From the NCBI RefSeq assembly GCF_946479755.1, contig NZ_CAMLHC010000015.1, positions 133,435-197,434 of the forward strand: DNA of 64,000 nucleotides. The letters run 5' to 3'. This document shows positions 34,501 to 42,353 of this stretch, piece after piece. Source of the DNA: an uncultured Chitinophaga sp. (lineage in GTDB: Bacteria; Bacteroidota; Bacteroidia; Chitinophagales; Chitinophagaceae). A model generated the notes under the pieces. It was not told where the DNA came from. It did no database searches and saw nothing but the letters and a program-made list of their open reading frames with translations. The position numbers and the translations under genes are program-made. The number at the start of each line of letters is the position of its first letter. Within the stretch, counting starts at the first letter, position 1.

Positions 34501-34632
34501 GTGAATGGCGAAAACCTGCTGACGTTCTCCCGTTACAAAGACTTTGATCCGGAAGCTGTCCTGGACCAGAGCAACCTGTATCGCTATCCGATGCTGAAGA
34601 CTTTTAACGGCGGCCTGAACGTAACTTTTTAA
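31564..34632 (+). CDS. SusC/RagA-family TonB-dependent outer-membrane transporter
   Basis: A 1022-residue outer-membrane barrel importing a large or scarce ligand with energy from TonB. After a signal peptide ending near LYAQD comes the CarboxypepD_reg-like domain (NITGKITGTGGTPLPGVSIQ), then the TonB-box/plug region (VVVVGYGTQKKATLTGAI) and the SusC-type plug motif DPLVLVDGIEYSMDELNPND, ending in the usual aromatic C-terminus (FNGGLNVTF). No STN domain is present, so it is unlikely to signal to a sigma factor. The SusD partner starts 12 bases downstream. It lies within the glp/phosphodiesterase cluster, suggesting a glycerophosphoryl ligand. Confidence 0.95.
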   Translation: MKLRTRFRALRPSGMLMLCLGIILTSFTSLYAQDVNITGKITGTGGTPLPGVSIQVAGTSKGASTGADGQFKLSAPTGSTLKISFIGYLTKEIKVTNANPLSITLEEDVQKLNDVVVVGYGTQKKATLTGAITTVSMAQQEGRPLTNASNALQGVPGVFTNLGSSQPGVDRSTIRIRGVGTLSNNDPLVLVDGIEYSMDELNPNDIESITVLKDAAAAIYGSRAASGVILVTTKKGKGASKINYSYYRGMQKATYLPDIIDNPIAYMKLKNQANRNEGTTKVDYSDAQIAEYEKGMLTDPITYPSNNWYKIALKNGIIQKHDLSVAGSTDKYQYRLSLGYLDRDGILFGPGNHEKKYSVGLNASMQVTKRLKAGMTLDGYYRNYTQPFYASSWEYLARALPILTDTLADGRYGNSWMRTSGRNNWENPRMLAYNGLQTKVVQRFLATVFAEYKLPFDINYNIKFGVDKYDGLLSQFTPRMQTFDPKTNAFINWNNPNTAPRAVKTDYNDMNIHFYNTLDWKKTFATKHNLNVMLGASYDNFEKDYFEASMYGYLDATLDALNAGVYWNATSGTPTRDVLESYFGRANYDYDGKYLFEAAFRYDGSSRFAPGKRWGFYPSASAGWRIDKESFFASSLIDVLKLRASAGQLGTQAVALYSYTPSVNMGEDYSFGGSSPALSSGAAVTAAVDPDIKWEVTTTYNAGVDMNLFKSHLAVTVDVYKKITDGILRPVAIPSQVGNLAGPKRNVGRVDNTGVELVLQYKNNIGNFDYNVYGNASYNKNEVVDLKGERMISGNTITQAGHPIDAYYVLLSDGIFQSDEEVSKSAFQSGKTKAGYIKYKDINGDGIINGDDRVILDASSSVPKWTFGFGFNLGYKGITLNAAFQGIAGVKAYPQGNLALPFVNGANATKEWLTDAWTPTNTNARLPIVTTGTAGVDNFRGSDFWLRNNSYVRMRNLQLGYSLPDRWLSKVKISKVNLFVNGENLLTFSRYKDFDPEAVLDQSNLYRYPMLKTFNGGLNVTF

Positions 34633-34644
34633 TCTTATTCAATC

Positions 34645-36231
34645 ATGATCCAAATGAACAAAATACATATAGCGATCGTAGCCATGGGCCTGCTGGCGTC
34701 TGCCTGCAATAAAAGCCTGCTGGACACACAACCGCACGACAAATACACAGAAGAGACTTTCTGGAAAACACCGGAAGCTGCCAACGCTGCGCTCACGGGC
34801 TGTTATTCCGTATTACGTAACGACGGCATTTACGGTGGTAAAGGTTCCAACAACGCCACCGCGCTCTGGGAGGAAACCATGTCTCCCAATGCCTATTACA
34901 AAACCAACGGGATGGCGTACAACTCCATCGCTTCCGGTCAGCAGATGCCCAGCAGCGGTGGTATTATCAGCTCCCGGTATGCCGACTGCTACGGTGGTAT
35001 CGGCCGTTGCAATACGTTTCTGAAAAAAGTGGACGAAGTGCCCGGCATGGACGAGAACCAGAAAAAAGTCATGAAAGGACAGGCGCTGTTCCTGCGTGGT
35101 CTTTACTATTTCACCATTCAAAACTACTATGGTGGCGTACCCCTGATCCTGGATCCTCCGGACATGAACACCCAGGGCAAACTGCCGCGCAACAAACGTG
35201 AAGAAGTGGTGGCCCAGGTGATCAAAGACCTGGACGATGCAGCAGCAGTGTTGCCGCTGACCTACGGCGCTTCCGACAAAGGCAGGGCTACCAAAGGCGC
35301 AGCTATGGCGTTGAAAGCAAGAGTGCTGTTGTATGAAGCCAGCCCGCTGCTGAACCCCGGCAACAATGCCGCGAAATGGGCTGCCGCTGCCGCCGCTGCC
35401 AAAGCAGTAATGGACCTGGGCGGCACCGGCTACGGACTGTTTGCCAACTACCGTAACCTGTTCCTCAAGGTAAATGAAAACAACAAGGAAGTTATATTTG
35501 ACGTGCAGTATATGTTCCCGAACCAGGGTAACTCTTTCGACCTGATCTGCGCGCAGTACAACTCCAACGCACCGCTGCTGGGTCTTGCACAGGCGTACTA
35601 CATGAAAAATGGATTGCCTATCACCGATCCGGCTTCCGGTTATGACGCCACGAAGCCTTATCTGAACCGTGATCCCCGCCTGCAGGGTACCATCACCTTC
35701 CCTACCGATATGTACCAGGGCAAGAAGGTAGACTCCAGCCGTTTTGCCATCACCGGTTACGGTGTGAAAAAATTCAGCGTGTACGATACCCTGGCACCTG
35801 CACAGGCAGATAAAGACCTGAAAGGCGGTCAGTCGGAAATCAACTTCATCGTGCTGCGTTATGCAGACATCCTGATGATGTACGCAGAAGCCCAGAATGA
35901 GGCCGTTGGCCCCGACGCGACTGTATATGCAGCGCTCAACCAGATCCGCGACCGTATAGGCATGCCGCACTTTGCAGCCGGCCTCTCGAAAGAAGACATG
36001 CGCAAAGAAATACGCCACGAAAGACGCGTAGAGTTTGCAGGCGAAGGTTTGTATTACAGTGATATCCGTCGCTGGAAAACGGCCGAGACAGAGCTGAACA
36101 CAGAGATCTACGATTTTGCCGGCAATGTGCTGGAAAAACGGACCTTCAACCCTAAACGTGACTACTGGTGGCCTATCCCGCAGACAGAGAAGGACCTCAA
36201 TCCCAATCTGGAGCAGAATCCGGGTTATTAG
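34645..36231 (+). CDS. SusD/RagB-family surface lipoprotein
   Basis: A 528-residue SusD-like lipoprotein that caps the SusC barrel and binds the substrate at the surface. The lipobox is LLASAC with the start at Met1 or Met4 (MNKIHIAIVAMG). The SusD-typical N-terminus (LLDTQPHDKYTEETFWKTPE), the TPR-like ALRGLYYF-type helix (KGQALFLRGLYYFTIQNYYG) and the C-terminal ERRVEFAGEGLYYSDIRRW are visible. Ligand specificity cannot be read from sequence; the neighbouring phosphodiesterase and phosphatase point to a phosphorylated glycerol compound. Confidence 0.95.
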   Translation: MIQMNKIHIAIVAMGLLASACNKSLLDTQPHDKYTEETFWKTPEAANAALTGCYSVLRNDGIYGGKGSNNATALWEETMSPNAYYKTNGMAYNSIASGQQMPSSGGIISSRYADCYGGIGRCNTFLKKVDEVPGMDENQKKVMKGQALFLRGLYYFTIQNYYGGVPLILDPPDMNTQGKLPRNKREEVVAQVIKDLDDAAAVLPLTYGASDKGRATKGAAMALKARVLLYEASPLLNPGNNAAKWAAAAAAAKAVMDLGGTGYGLFANYRNLFLKVNENNKEVIFDVQYMFPNQGNSFDLICAQYNSNAPLLGLAQAYYMKNGLPITDPASGYDATKPYLNRDPRLQGTITFPTDMYQGKKVDSSRFAITGYGVKKFSVYDTLAPAQADKDLKGGQSEINFIVLRYADILMMYAEAQNEAVGPDATVYAALNQIRDRIGMPHFAAGLSKEDMRKEIRHERRVEFAGEGLYYSDIRRWKTAETELNTEIYDFAGNVLEKRTFNPKRDYWWPIPQTEKDLNPNLEQNPGY

Positions 36232-36296
36232 TGTTCATCCAGCTATTTGTCCGTTCATACAAAAAAAAGCAGCATTATTGCTGAAACGGAATAAAC

Positions 36297-36331
36297 TTAG
36301 CGGTTCTGGCCGGAGGGACCAGGACCGCTAA
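36297..36331 (+). other. Stable hairpin between the SusD and phosphatase genes
   Basis: TTAGCGGTTCTGG (36297-36309) pairs with CCAGGACCGCTAA (36319-36331), 13 bp including one G-T wobble, with a 9-base loop. No T run follows, so it is more likely an mRNA-stabilising or processing structure than a full terminator. Confidence 0.55.
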
Positions 36332-36363
36332 GTATTTACAGCTATATAGAAATCTAAAAAAAC

Positions 36364-38007
36364 ATGACCAGACTAAAACTCTCCGCCCTGCTGATGGTGG
36401 GCGCCTTCGCCTTTGGGCAGGCACCGTCGGCAACGGCACAAGCTCCGGAAAGACCCAAGCTAGTAGTGGGCATTGTAGTGGACCAGATGCGCTGGGATTA
36501 CCTGTACCGTTACGCCGACCGTTACGAATCCGGCGGCCTCAGAAGAATGCTGAACGAAGGTTTCTCCTGTGAGAACACCACGATCAGCCATCTCCCGTCC
36601 TTTACCGCTGTAGGACACAGCACCGTATATACCGGGTCAGTTCCCGCCATCCACGGCATCACCGGCAATGACTGGACCGATCAGCTGACAGGCAGAAAAT
36701 GGTATTGCACCGAAGATACCGTGGCCCAGGCAGTGGGCAGCACCTCCAAAGCCGGGCAGATGTCGCCGCGCAACCTGCTGGCATCCACCATCACGGATGA
36801 ACTGCGGTTCGCCACCAATTTCCGCTCCAAAGTAGTAGGCGTGTCCCTGAAAGACCGGGCCTCCATCCTGCCCGCCGGACATACGCCCAACGGCGCGTTC
36901 TGGCTCGATGACGCCAACGGCAGCTTCATCACCAGCACCTACTACATGAAAGACCTCCCGGAATGGGTAAAACGTTTCAACGCCCGAAAACTGCCGGAGC
37001 AGCTCATGTCCAAACCATGGGAGCCGCTCTATCCGATCAGCAGCTACGTACAAAGCACCGCTGACAACGTAGCCTGGGAAGGCACCTTCGGTGGTGAAAA
37101 AGCACCCGTGTTCCCGCACAACATGAAAGAGATCTATAAAAAAGATCCGGGCAGCCTGCGCTCCACGCCTTCCGGCAATACCCTCACCCTGGAATTTGCC
37201 ACGGCAGCCGTAGAAGGCTATAACCTGGGCAACGGCGAAGCAACCGACTTCCTCACCATCAACTGCGCCTCTACGGACTACGTAGGTCACAAATACGGCC
37301 CTAACTCCATCGAAGTGGAAGACACCTATCTCCGCCTCGATAAAGACCTCGCCGGCTTCTTCAGCTATCTCGACAAAAAAGTAGGCAAAGGCAACTACCT
37401 CGTATTTCTCACTGCAGACCACGGCGCCGCCCACTCTGTAGGTTTTATGAACGAATACAACGTACCTGCCGGCTTCGTAAAAGACAAGCCCATGATGGCC
37501 AGCCTCGACAGCCTGCTGGCTGCGCGCTTCGGCGTGAAAGGCCTCGTACGCTCCGGCATGAACTATCACGTAAACTACGACGTGGCTAAAATAGAAGCCA
37601 ATAAACTGGACTATGACGCCATCAAAAAAGAAACCGTAAAGTTCCTCCAGCGTCAGCCGGGTATCCAGTTCGCCGCCGATATCGACAATCTCGGTAACAG
37701 CCCGATACCACAGCCCATCAAAAGCATGATCGCCAACGGTTACAATCCTAAACGCACCGGCTCCGTGATGATCATCCCCGAACCGGGATGGTACCAGGGC
37801 TTCGAAAAAGGTACGACCCATGGCAACTGGAACCTGTACGACATCCACATCCCGCTCGTATTCATGGGATGGCATGTACAACATGGCGCCACCAATGAAA
37901 TTACCCATATGACAGACATTGCTGCTACCCTCGCTGCCATGCTGCATGTGCAGATGCCGAACGGCTGCGTAGGCCGCCCGATCGAAAGTGTTATCAAAGG
38001 GAAATAA
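36364..38007 (+). CDS. Secreted PafA-like alkaline phosphatase
   Basis: A 547-residue exported alkaline-phosphatase-superfamily enzyme of the PafA type, a broad phosphomonoesterase. A signal peptide ends near ATAQA. Metal-site residues appear in VVDQMRWDYLY (Asp40), TINCASTDYVGHKYGP and FLTADHGAAH, and the PafA-specific basic pair is in GVSLKDRASI. The nucleophile region is LPSFTAVGHSTVYTGS, where Ser79 stands at the position that PafA fills with Thr. It follows SusD by 132 bases and a hairpin, and would liberate phosphate or glycerol from products of the lipoprotein phosphodiesterase. Not induced by any visible Pho box. Confidence 0.9.
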   Translation: MTRLKLSALLMVGAFAFGQAPSATAQAPERPKLVVGIVVDQMRWDYLYRYADRYESGGLRRMLNEGFSCENTTISHLPSFTAVGHSTVYTGSVPAIHGITGNDWTDQLTGRKWYCTEDTVAQAVGSTSKAGQMSPRNLLASTITDELRFATNFRSKVVGVSLKDRASILPAGHTPNGAFWLDDANGSFITSTYYMKDLPEWVKRFNARKLPEQLMSKPWEPLYPISSYVQSTADNVAWEGTFGGEKAPVFPHNMKEIYKKDPGSLRSTPSGNTLTLEFATAAVEGYNLGNGEATDFLTINCASTDYVGHKYGPNSIEVEDTYLRLDKDLAGFFSYLDKKVGKGNYLVFLTADHGAAHSVGFMNEYNVPAGFVKDKPMMASLDSLLAARFGVKGLVRSGMNYHVNYDVAKIEANKLDYDAIKKETVKFLQRQPGIQFAADIDNLGNSPIPQPIKSMIANGYNPKRTGSVMIIPEPGWYQGFEKGTTHGNWNLYDIHIPLVFMGWHVQHGATNEITHMTDIAATLAAMLHVQMPNGCVGRPIESVIKGK

Positions 38008-38028
38008 ATCCCCGGAAGATATTTGTAT

Positions 38029-38100
38029 CCCGTGTTGTTGTCGGTGGAAAAACGTATCATTGTTTTTCATCGACCCTTCAACACGGGATTTTTATTTTTA
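38029..38100 (+). terminator. Terminator after the phosphatase gene
   Basis: CCCGTGTTG (38029-38037) pairs with CAACACGGG (38079-38087), with an inner GAAAAAC/GTTTTTC stem, followed by a T-rich run. It closes the glp-SusCD-phosphatase cluster. Confidence 0.8.
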
Positions 38101-38105
38101 GTCAT

Positions 38106-38729
38106 ATGGGTATCATTCACCGGTTAGCGACTTCCCTCGGACGAAGGGATGAAGCTCCCAACCAGGAGCTGGCTGCGGATATTGTCAGCAGAAAAGATAA
38201 CGGAGCGGTAAAGGAACTGGTGGCACTGCTGCACCATACAGATAAAAACATTCAACAGGACGCCATCAAGGTGCTGTATGAAACCGGCGTCCTGCAACCA
38301 GGGATGATCAGCTCTTACCTGGAGGAATTCATGTCATTGCTCGACAGCCGCAACAACCGCCTGCAATGGGGCGCTATGACGGCACTAAAGACGATCGCCC
38401 CGGAAGCGCCGGACGCCATGTATTCCGTACTGGGTAAACTTGCCGCCATCGCCGATAAGGGGTCGGTCATCACCCGTGACAACTATATGAGCATACTGGT
38501 CAGCCTCTATCAGGCGCCAGCCTATGCGACTGAAGTATTCGCGCTTTACAATGAACAGCTCCTGCTAAGCCCGGAAAACCAGCTGCCTATGTACGCGGAA
38601 CTGATGGCGGCCTATATCCGGCCAGACCATACCGGTACCTTCCGTAAAACGCTCAGCGCCCGGTTGACCGATATGGAGCAGGCGTCTAAAATCAAAAGAA
38701 TAGAGAAAGTGCTTAAAAAGCTGTCCTGA
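38106..38729 (+). CDS. HEAT-repeat-like protein of unknown function
   Basis: A 207-residue all-helical protein with features of HEAT/armadillo repeats (GAVKELVALLHHTDKNIQQD, then AIKVLYETG and WGAMTALKTIAPEAPDAM), each about 35-40 residues. No catalytic motif is visible. It probably provides a protein-binding surface. Its stop codon directly abuts that of the convergent histidine-kinase gene with no intervening base. Otherwise it stands alone after a terminator. Confidence 0.72.
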   Translation: MGIIHRLATSLGRRDEAPNQELAADIVSRKDNGAVKELVALLHHTDKNIQQDAIKVLYETGVLQPGMISSYLEEFMSLLDSRNNRLQWGAMTALKTIAPEAPDAMYSVLGKLAAIADKGSVITRDNYMSILVSLYQAPAYATEVFALYNEQLLLSPENQLPMYAELMAAYIRPDHTGTFRKTLSARLTDMEQASKIKRIEKVLKKLS

Positions 38730-40913
38730 TTAATTTTGTTCGGGCACTACTTTTTCCCCCAGGCGCAGGTTCTTGCGGATCACCCGGTAAATATCCATTT
38801 CCTTGAAAGGCTTCATCAGCCAGTCGTTGAAACCGGCCCTTCTGAAATCGCGTACGTCCTGCTCCGTGATATCTGCCGTAAGCGCCAGCACCACCACGCC
38901 TGCTTTTTGCGGGTCTGCATCTTTCCGGATGCGCTCTACCACTTCCAGGCCGCTGAATTTAGGCATATGCAGGTCCAGCAGCACCAGGTCATAACGATGC
39001 TGCTCCAGCAGCCGCAGCGCCACTTCCCCGTCGCGCGCCATATCAAAGCGGCATTTCCACCGGGTAAGCATCATCTTCAGCAACAGGAGGTTCATCTCCT
39101 GGTCTTCCGCCACCAACACATAACGGCCTTCCATAAACGCACCTACCGGTTGCTCTGTCTCCACCACGGTTACGGCTGTACGTCCTTCGCCGCTGGCCAG
39201 TTCATAAGGTATCTGGCAGATGAACTCCGTCCCTTGTCCAGGCTCGCTCGTAAAGGAAATAGTACCGCCGTGCATTTCCACCAGTTTTTTGGTGATGGCC
39301 AGGCCCAGACCGGTACCTTTGACGGTCACCCGGGCGGGAGCTGCCTGGTAAAAACGTTCAAACAGGTTGGCCTGTGCTTCTTTGCTGATACCTTCCCCGG
39401 TATCTTTTACCCTGAAAGTAAAGAGCCCCTGCGTATCTGACTGTATTTCCAATATGCCCGTTACCGTTACACTGCCGCTGGGCGTGTATTTAACAGCGTT
39501 ACTGATCAGGTTGAGCAGGATCTGTTTCAGGCGGAAAGCATCACCGTTGACTTCGCGGTGTTCCCCGTCAAAATCGGCCTTAAACTCCAGGTTCTTCTGT
39601 ACGGCCAGAATACGGGTAGTGTTGATCACGTCCTCGAAAGTATCGTACAGGGAGAAAGGTTCATGCAGAATGGAAATATATTCTTTTTCCAGCTTGGAGA
39701 AGTCCAGCACGTCGTTGACCACCTGCATCAGCATATCTGCCGATGTTTCAACAGAACGCAGCAGGTCCCGCTGGCCGGAGGAAAGGTTGGAATACGACAG
39801 TTGCTCACTGAAGCCGACCACGGCATTGAGGGGTGTCCGTATTTCGTGGCTCATATTGGCCAGGAATTCCGTCCGCACCCTGGCCTGTTCCCGCGCAGCC
39901 GTTTCACTGGCTTTCAGCTGCAACTCTTTTTTACGTAGCAGCCAATAGGTGCCCAATGCCATGGCGACGGCCAGCACCAGGGAAACAAATCCCCACACCG
40001 CGATGCTGCGCATGGTGCTGGTATCTGCATATACGGTACGTTTAGCCTGTTGTTTCTGCTGTGCCAATGCGATGGCCGCATTTTCCCTCAGCGCCACTAT
40101 CAGCGTATCCAGTTCCCCCAGCATGGAGATGTTGGTGCCCGCCAGCGATTGTTCATCCGCATCTATCTTCATGCGGTTGGACAACTGCGTACGCAATACC
40201 TTTTTATAATATCCGTTTACGTCCGTGATGATATCCTTCATCCGCTGGGCGTCATATGTTTCCTTGTCAATCACTTTTCCGCTTTTGGTTTTCACCAGCA
40301 CTGCCATCTGGGCTTTTACGGTATCGCCTTTGTTTTTGTTGGAGAAAGCGTTTCCCAGCCGCTTAAAAAAGCCCTTCTTTTTTTCGGGCGCCGCCTGCAC
40401 ATTACTGACGGTATCCATCGTCACCTCATCTTTCTTGATCTGGGTGACCTTATAAGTGGGAATACTGCTCAGCAGTTTGTCTATGCGATCGTCGGTCAGA
40501 GAGGTAGACAACATGGAGTCCGTCGCCTTTTTCATCTGGGCGATCCGTTCGGAGACCTCCGTTTTTTTGTTGACCAGCCCCTCGAACTGCTGGTGGTTAG
40601 GGGTTTTAGCGAGCATGCCGGCCACCAGGTCAACCGACGACAACACCTCTCCCAACTGCACCGAGAACTGCTGTAAATAGCTGCGTTTGTAAGTAATGGT
40701 AAACATGCGGAAATTATTTTCCGCACGACTGAGGGTCAACAGCGCGTTGTCCATGATGCGTATGCCGGGATGGTCGCGGGCCAGGGTATCTGCCGATGCC
40801 AGCAGTTTCCCGGCACTACGCTGGTGCACATCATATCCGAAGATGAACAGCACGCCGATAGAAAAGGCGGCCAGGGCTAAAACAAAAAAGAAAACGGTAA
40901 GTGATCGACGCAT
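38730..40913 (-). CDS. Hybrid sensor histidine kinase/response regulator
   Basis: A 727-residue inner-membrane hybrid kinase. Two TM helices (FFFVLALAAFSIGVLFIFGY near the N-terminus and SIAVWGFVSLVLAVAMALGTYWLL near residue 310) enclose a mostly helical periplasmic sensor. The HisKA domain has the phospho-accepting His near residue 354 in FLANMSHEIRTPLN, the HATPase domain follows (NLISNAVKYTPSG, DTGEGI, GTGLGLAI), and a C-terminal receiver carries the phospho-Asp near residue 646 in VLLDLHMPKFSG. No HTH output is fused, so it must pass phosphate onwards through a phosphotransfer protein. Its ligand is unknown and no dedicated regulator gene is adjacent. Confidence 0.93.
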   Translation of the reverse strand: MRRSLTVFFFVLALAAFSIGVLFIFGYDVHQRSAGKLLASADTLARDHPGIRIMDNALLTLSRAENNFRMFTITYKRSYLQQFSVQLGEVLSSVDLVAGMLAKTPNHQQFEGLVNKKTEVSERIAQMKKATDSMLSTSLTDDRIDKLLSSIPTYKVTQIKKDEVTMDTVSNVQAAPEKKKGFFKRLGNAFSNKNKGDTVKAQMAVLVKTKSGKVIDKETYDAQRMKDIITDVNGYYKKVLRTQLSNRMKIDADEQSLAGTNISMLGELDTLIVALRENAAIALAQQKQQAKRTVYADTSTMRSIAVWGFVSLVLAVAMALGTYWLLRKKELQLKASETAAREQARVRTEFLANMSHEIRTPLNAVVGFSEQLSYSNLSSGQRDLLRSVETSADMLMQVVNDVLDFSKLEKEYISILHEPFSLYDTFEDVINTTRILAVQKNLEFKADFDGEHREVNGDAFRLKQILLNLISNAVKYTPSGSVTVTGILEIQSDTQGLFTFRVKDTGEGISKEAQANLFERFYQAAPARVTVKGTGLGLAITKKLVEMHGGTISFTSEPGQGTEFICQIPYELASGEGRTAVTVVETEQPVGAFMEGRYVLVAEDQEMNLLLLKMMLTRWKCRFDMARDGEVALRLLEQHRYDLVLLDLHMPKFSGLEVVERIRKDADPQKAGVVVLALTADITEQDVRDFRRAGFNDWLMKPFKEMDIYRVIRKNLRLGEKVVPEQN

Positions 40914-41111
40914 GTTAACGTATAGTTGGTTGTGTGAATAAACAAACGGGGTACGGTAAAAGAGGTCTTTACGTACAAATGGTTACTGATACGATTAAAA
41001 CAATACGATTAAACTGATATGATTATTTAAGGACAATGAAAGGTATGGTCAAGTCAGCGCTTTCAGCTGCTTCGGGATGGGAAGTTAATGAAAAAACGGG
41101 AATTAACAGCC

Positions 41112-41142
41112 GGGGCCGTCAGATTTAACGGCGGACGGCCCC
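41112..41142 (-). terminator. Possible terminator for the ABC ATPase gene
   Basis: GGGGCCGTC (41112-41120) pairs with GACGGCCCC (41134-41142). On the minus strand the T run is about 15 bases further on, so intrinsic termination is uncertain. The 249-base gap to the histidine kinase has no other visible feature. Confidence 0.45.
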
Positions 41143-41162
41143 TATACATCATTTTACCAGGA

Positions 41163-42143
41163 TCAGAAATACCAGACTTCGTCCGGATGGGTGGAGAGAA
41201 ACACGGTATCTCCTTTTTTAACCAGGGACTTGGCCGTTCTTACGAGGACCGTATCCTTTGCGAGGCTAACCGCCGTTTCATAAAAACTGCCGTAAAAATG
41301 GACGTGTTTCACTTTTCCTTTCACGGGTGTTTCGCTTTCAGACAGCAACAGGCTCTCCGGGCGAAGGAACAGGTTTTTACTGCTGGCTTCTATTCCCGGC
41401 AGGCCGGCCAGTTTCTTCGCTTTGGCAGGACTGAAAAGGTTGTAGGCGCCCATTAAACCCGCCACGTACTCGTTGACCGGCTTACCGTATACCTGCTGCG
41501 GCGTGCCTTTCTGGACAATTTCTCCGTCTTTCATGATCAACACCTCATCCGCCCAGGAAAGAATGTCCAGCGGATCATGGGAAATCAGCATACAGGTGAT
41601 ATCCAGGTTTTCCGAAATATCATGGATGACTTCCTTGAGTTTATTTTTATGGATAAGGTCCAGGTTGGAATAGGGCTCGTCCAGCAGCAGTAAGCGGGGG
41701 GCGGTGACCAGCAGCCGCGCCAGCGCGATCCTTTGTTTTTCCCCGCCGGACAGCTGGTCGGTTTTCCTTTTCTGCAGGTGGGAAATCTGGCACAGCTCAT
41801 ACAGTTCGGTAGCCGATTCTTCTGTGAGCTTATTATTGTAAGAAAGGATTTCCTCTACACGATAGTTATTGCGCAGCTCAAAATGCTGCGACAGGTAGGC
41901 GATGCCGGGTTGTCCGGGGATCAATACCTCCAGCGGCCCTTCTACCCTTACCTCCTCAAAAGATACCTTGCCCGCGTCGGCCTGTGCAAAACCGCCGATG
42001 ATCTTCAGCAGCGTGCTTTTACCCGAACCGGTTTCCCCGGCGATGGCCACTTTTTGAAATTTTTCCACCGTGAAGCTGATGTCCTTCACAACTGGTACGC
42101 CCAGTTGGTTCTTGCTGATATTAGTGACCGTTAAAAAGCTCAT
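41163..42143 (-). CDS. Orphan ABC ATPase with C-terminal TOBE-like domain
   Basis: A 326-residue ABC ATPase: Walker A GETGSGKSTLLK, the signature QLSGGEKQRIALARLL, Walker B LLLLDEPYSNLD and the switch His in LISHDPLDIL. Residues 240-326 (including NLFLRPESLLL and VKHVHFYGSFYETAVSL) form a TOBE-like domain typical of importers for oxyanions, iron or polyamines (PotA/FbpC/ModC group). No permease or binding protein lies within several kilobases on either side, so its membrane partner is elsewhere or it serves another role. Length is normal for this group. Confidence 0.88.
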   Translation of the reverse strand: MSFLTVTNISKNQLGVPVVKDISFTVEKFQKVAIAGETGSGKSTLLKIIGGFAQADAGKVSFEEVRVEGPLEVLIPGQPGIAYLSQHFELRNNYRVEEILSYNNKLTEESATELYELCQISHLQKRKTDQLSGGEKQRIALARLLVTAPRLLLLDEPYSNLDLIHKNKLKEVIHDISENLDITCMLISHDPLDILSWADEVLIMKDGEIVQKGTPQQVYGKPVNEYVAGLMGAYNLFSPAKAKKLAGLPGIEASSKNLFLRPESLLLSESETPVKGKVKHVHFYGSFYETAVSLAKDTVLVRTAKSLVKKGDTVFLSTHPDEVWYF

Positions 42144-42353
42144 AATTCCTGTTTATAGTGTTAGCCGGAGGCGGGCAAAGATAGCAGAAAAAGGTCAAAA
42201 GGCAACCCCGGGAGGTATCTATTCCCCACCTGTTCCTTGCTGGCAGCGACTTACACCCACGTAAAGAAAATAGTTAATACATCATCCGCAGGGGGTGTAT
42301 TTACGCCAAACGGAGGGGTTGATCCCGACAAATACCCCTGTTACCTTTACTTT

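Noticed and set aside
36637..38070. A 477-codon open frame on the minus strand opposite the phosphatase gene
   Set aside because: The plus-strand frame has a signal peptide and clear catalytic motifs; the opposite frame has none and is a composition shadow in a codon-biased region.
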